Positions 62,927-64,000 of a stretch of 64,000 bases of DNA are shown one piece after another. The notes under the pieces were generated by a model. The model searched no databases, had not been told where the DNA came from, and saw only the letters and a list, made by a program, of their open reading frames with translations. The stretch lies in the NCBI GenBank assembly GCA_019009955.1, contig CM032231.1, positions 85,764,001 through 85,828,000 of the forward strand, read 5' to 3'. How positions within the stretch are numbered: position 1 is the stretch's first letter; each line of letters opens with the position of its first letter. Position numbers and translations under genes: made by a program. This DNA comes from Riptortus pedestris. Its lineage: Eukaryota; Arthropoda; Insecta; Hemiptera; Alydidae.

Positions 62927-63521
62927 AAAGGGAGCGACCCTCACTATTTCAGGTCCGACTTCAGCCAGTAACAAACACGATCTTTAATGGTGACTGAATC
63001 AGTAAAATATCAAGTATACTAAAAATCAAGTAAACATCATCACATGAAGTACGTAAAATCTTAATTGATGACATCATCACGCTACTAATTTGCTTGTATC
63101 TCGAATAATAAAGGTTACTTGAAAACAATATTTATTATTTAAGCTTAGAATAAAGAAGTACGTGATATAACAGCAGCTCGTTAGTATGACATGAGTAAGA
63201 GTGGGGCTTTACTAATTGTAACGGCTAAAAACTAAATAAATCCAATTATCTCAGTTAACATTCATGATAGAAAAAATATTTATATAACAGCATTTATAGG
63301 AAATTAAATTTTCAATAACATTGTTTCTATACACTTGGAAATAAAGTGCACTTTATCATAATGAATCGGACTGGAGGGGGGATTGGGGGGGGGGTTCAGA
63401 TTAATTTTGAAAATTCAAAATATTTCCCTTATTTTTTGTATGATCAAAAAAATTATAGAGAATAATGTTACAAAATTAATTTCATATAAATGTTGTTTAT
63501 AATTTTCTTTTTATTTATCCC
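62927..63521 (+). repeat. Spacer with a diverged family A fragment (63205-63440)
   Basis: At 63205-63440 the order aaatccaattatctcagtta, acattcatgatag, ttataggaaattaaattttc and a G-rich tract matches the central part of family A, with the C-rich segment appearing as its complement (gggggggggg at about 63385). Poor match; possibly rearranged. Confidence 0.35.
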
Positions 63522-64000
63522 TTAACCACTGACGTGGAATAATTACTCACTTTTACTGAGGTGGGGTCCATATGGACCTTCTATTTAACAATAATTTTTT
63601 GTAAACAAAAAAAACTAAATGACAAATAATTTATGGGAATATATTCTTATAAGTGTTTATTTAACATCTGGGCAAAAAGTTAAAAATATCTTAGAAAAAT
63701 ATGTTCTTTCGGGTGAAAAACACCATTTGGTAGTGGTCAGCAATAAAACAGCAATTTTATAGTTTAATTCCAGTATTTAATAACATTTTTAAACAATGTT
63801 TACAAAAAGTTATTGCAAGGGGTTTATATATTTAAAAAATAATATTAAAATTTAAATTTCACAAAAAATAAAGAAAATGGCACCTCAATTGTATAAACAT
63901 TTTTTACAGACGATTTCGGCGCGTTTTCGCAACCTTCAGCCCCACTATCACTTTTTTTCATCCCCACGAAGGAGCTCTTGCTGAATTATATCATCAAAAG
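63522..64000. mobile_element. Left end of a piggyBac-like element (continues past window)
   Basis: TTAA at 63522-63525 is followed by CCACTGACGTGGAATAAT, a piggyBac-style terminus, and then the palindrome GGTCCATATGGACC (63565-63578). Near the window end the minus strand shows an acidic, charged fragment (FDDIIQQELLRGDEKK, then after a frame change KSDSGAEGCENAPKSS), reminiscent of the acidic N-terminal region of these transposases. The right end is outside the window, so the call is tentative. Confidence 0.35.

Overview
This window looks like nuclear DNA from an arthropod, most likely an insect. It is strongly AT-rich and gene-poor, carries long (TA)n tracts, and has a eukaryotic exon/intron structure with GT..AG junctions. 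It is packed with eukaryotic transposon types: a non-LTR retrotransposon, Helitrons, piggyBac-, hAT- and pogo-like DNA elements, a tRNA-derived SINE, and a probable solo LTR. There is no bacterial operon structure, and most open frames fall inside repeats.

One host gene is supported. The last three coding exons of an acid sphingomyelinase-family enzyme (SMPD1/SMPDL3 type) lie on the + strand at 18262-18350, 29871-29960 and 31087-31312. All junctions are phase-consistent and the frame ends in a stop at 31312. The catalytic metallophosphoesterase domain must lie upstream, outside the window or beyond what I could recognise. The 11.5-kb intron between the first two exons holds SINEs, a Helitron fragment and a piggyBac-like element with a 12-copy 70-bp minisatellite.

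Layout. 1-8.5 kb: mostly unassigned AT-rich DNA with old dispersed repeats. 8.59-10.54 kb: a short piggyBac-like element, then a 35-bp tandem array split by a probable solo LTR. 13.1-15.5 kb: an exon-like decayed frame on the minus strand, a pogo-like fossil, microsatellites and a Helitron piece. 16.0-16.8 kb: a ~145-bp tandem repeat whose last copy forms a perfect hairpin. 18.3-31.3 kb: the sphingomyelinase-family gene end. 34.1-35.6 kb: a foldback element and a full copy of an unclassified repeat ('family A') with an internal (TA)n. 37.2-38.8 kb: a 5'-truncated non-LTR retrotransposon abutting the satellite. 38.8-50.3 kb: about 11.5 kb of a 74-bp satellite (about 155 monomers). 51.0-52.9 kb: a second family A copy interrupted by a complete non-autonomous Helitron. 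55.9-57.1 kb: a hAT-like element carrying a nested SINE. 58.8-61.2 kb: a second copy of the same retrotransposon, interrupted by a 1.75-kb foldback transposon. 62.3-62.9 kb: a third family A copy. 63.5 kb to the end: the left end of another piggyBac-like element.

The repeats date one another. Uninterrupted sister copies give exact empty sites for the Helitron and for the 1.75-kb foldback element, and the SINE inside the hAT-like element is younger than its host. The most unusual structures are the satellite with unequal homogenisation along its length, the minisatellite that appears to have expanded out of a transposon's own terminal sequence, and the near-complete palindromic transposon. I did not find a defence system, CRISPR array or new multi-gene system.
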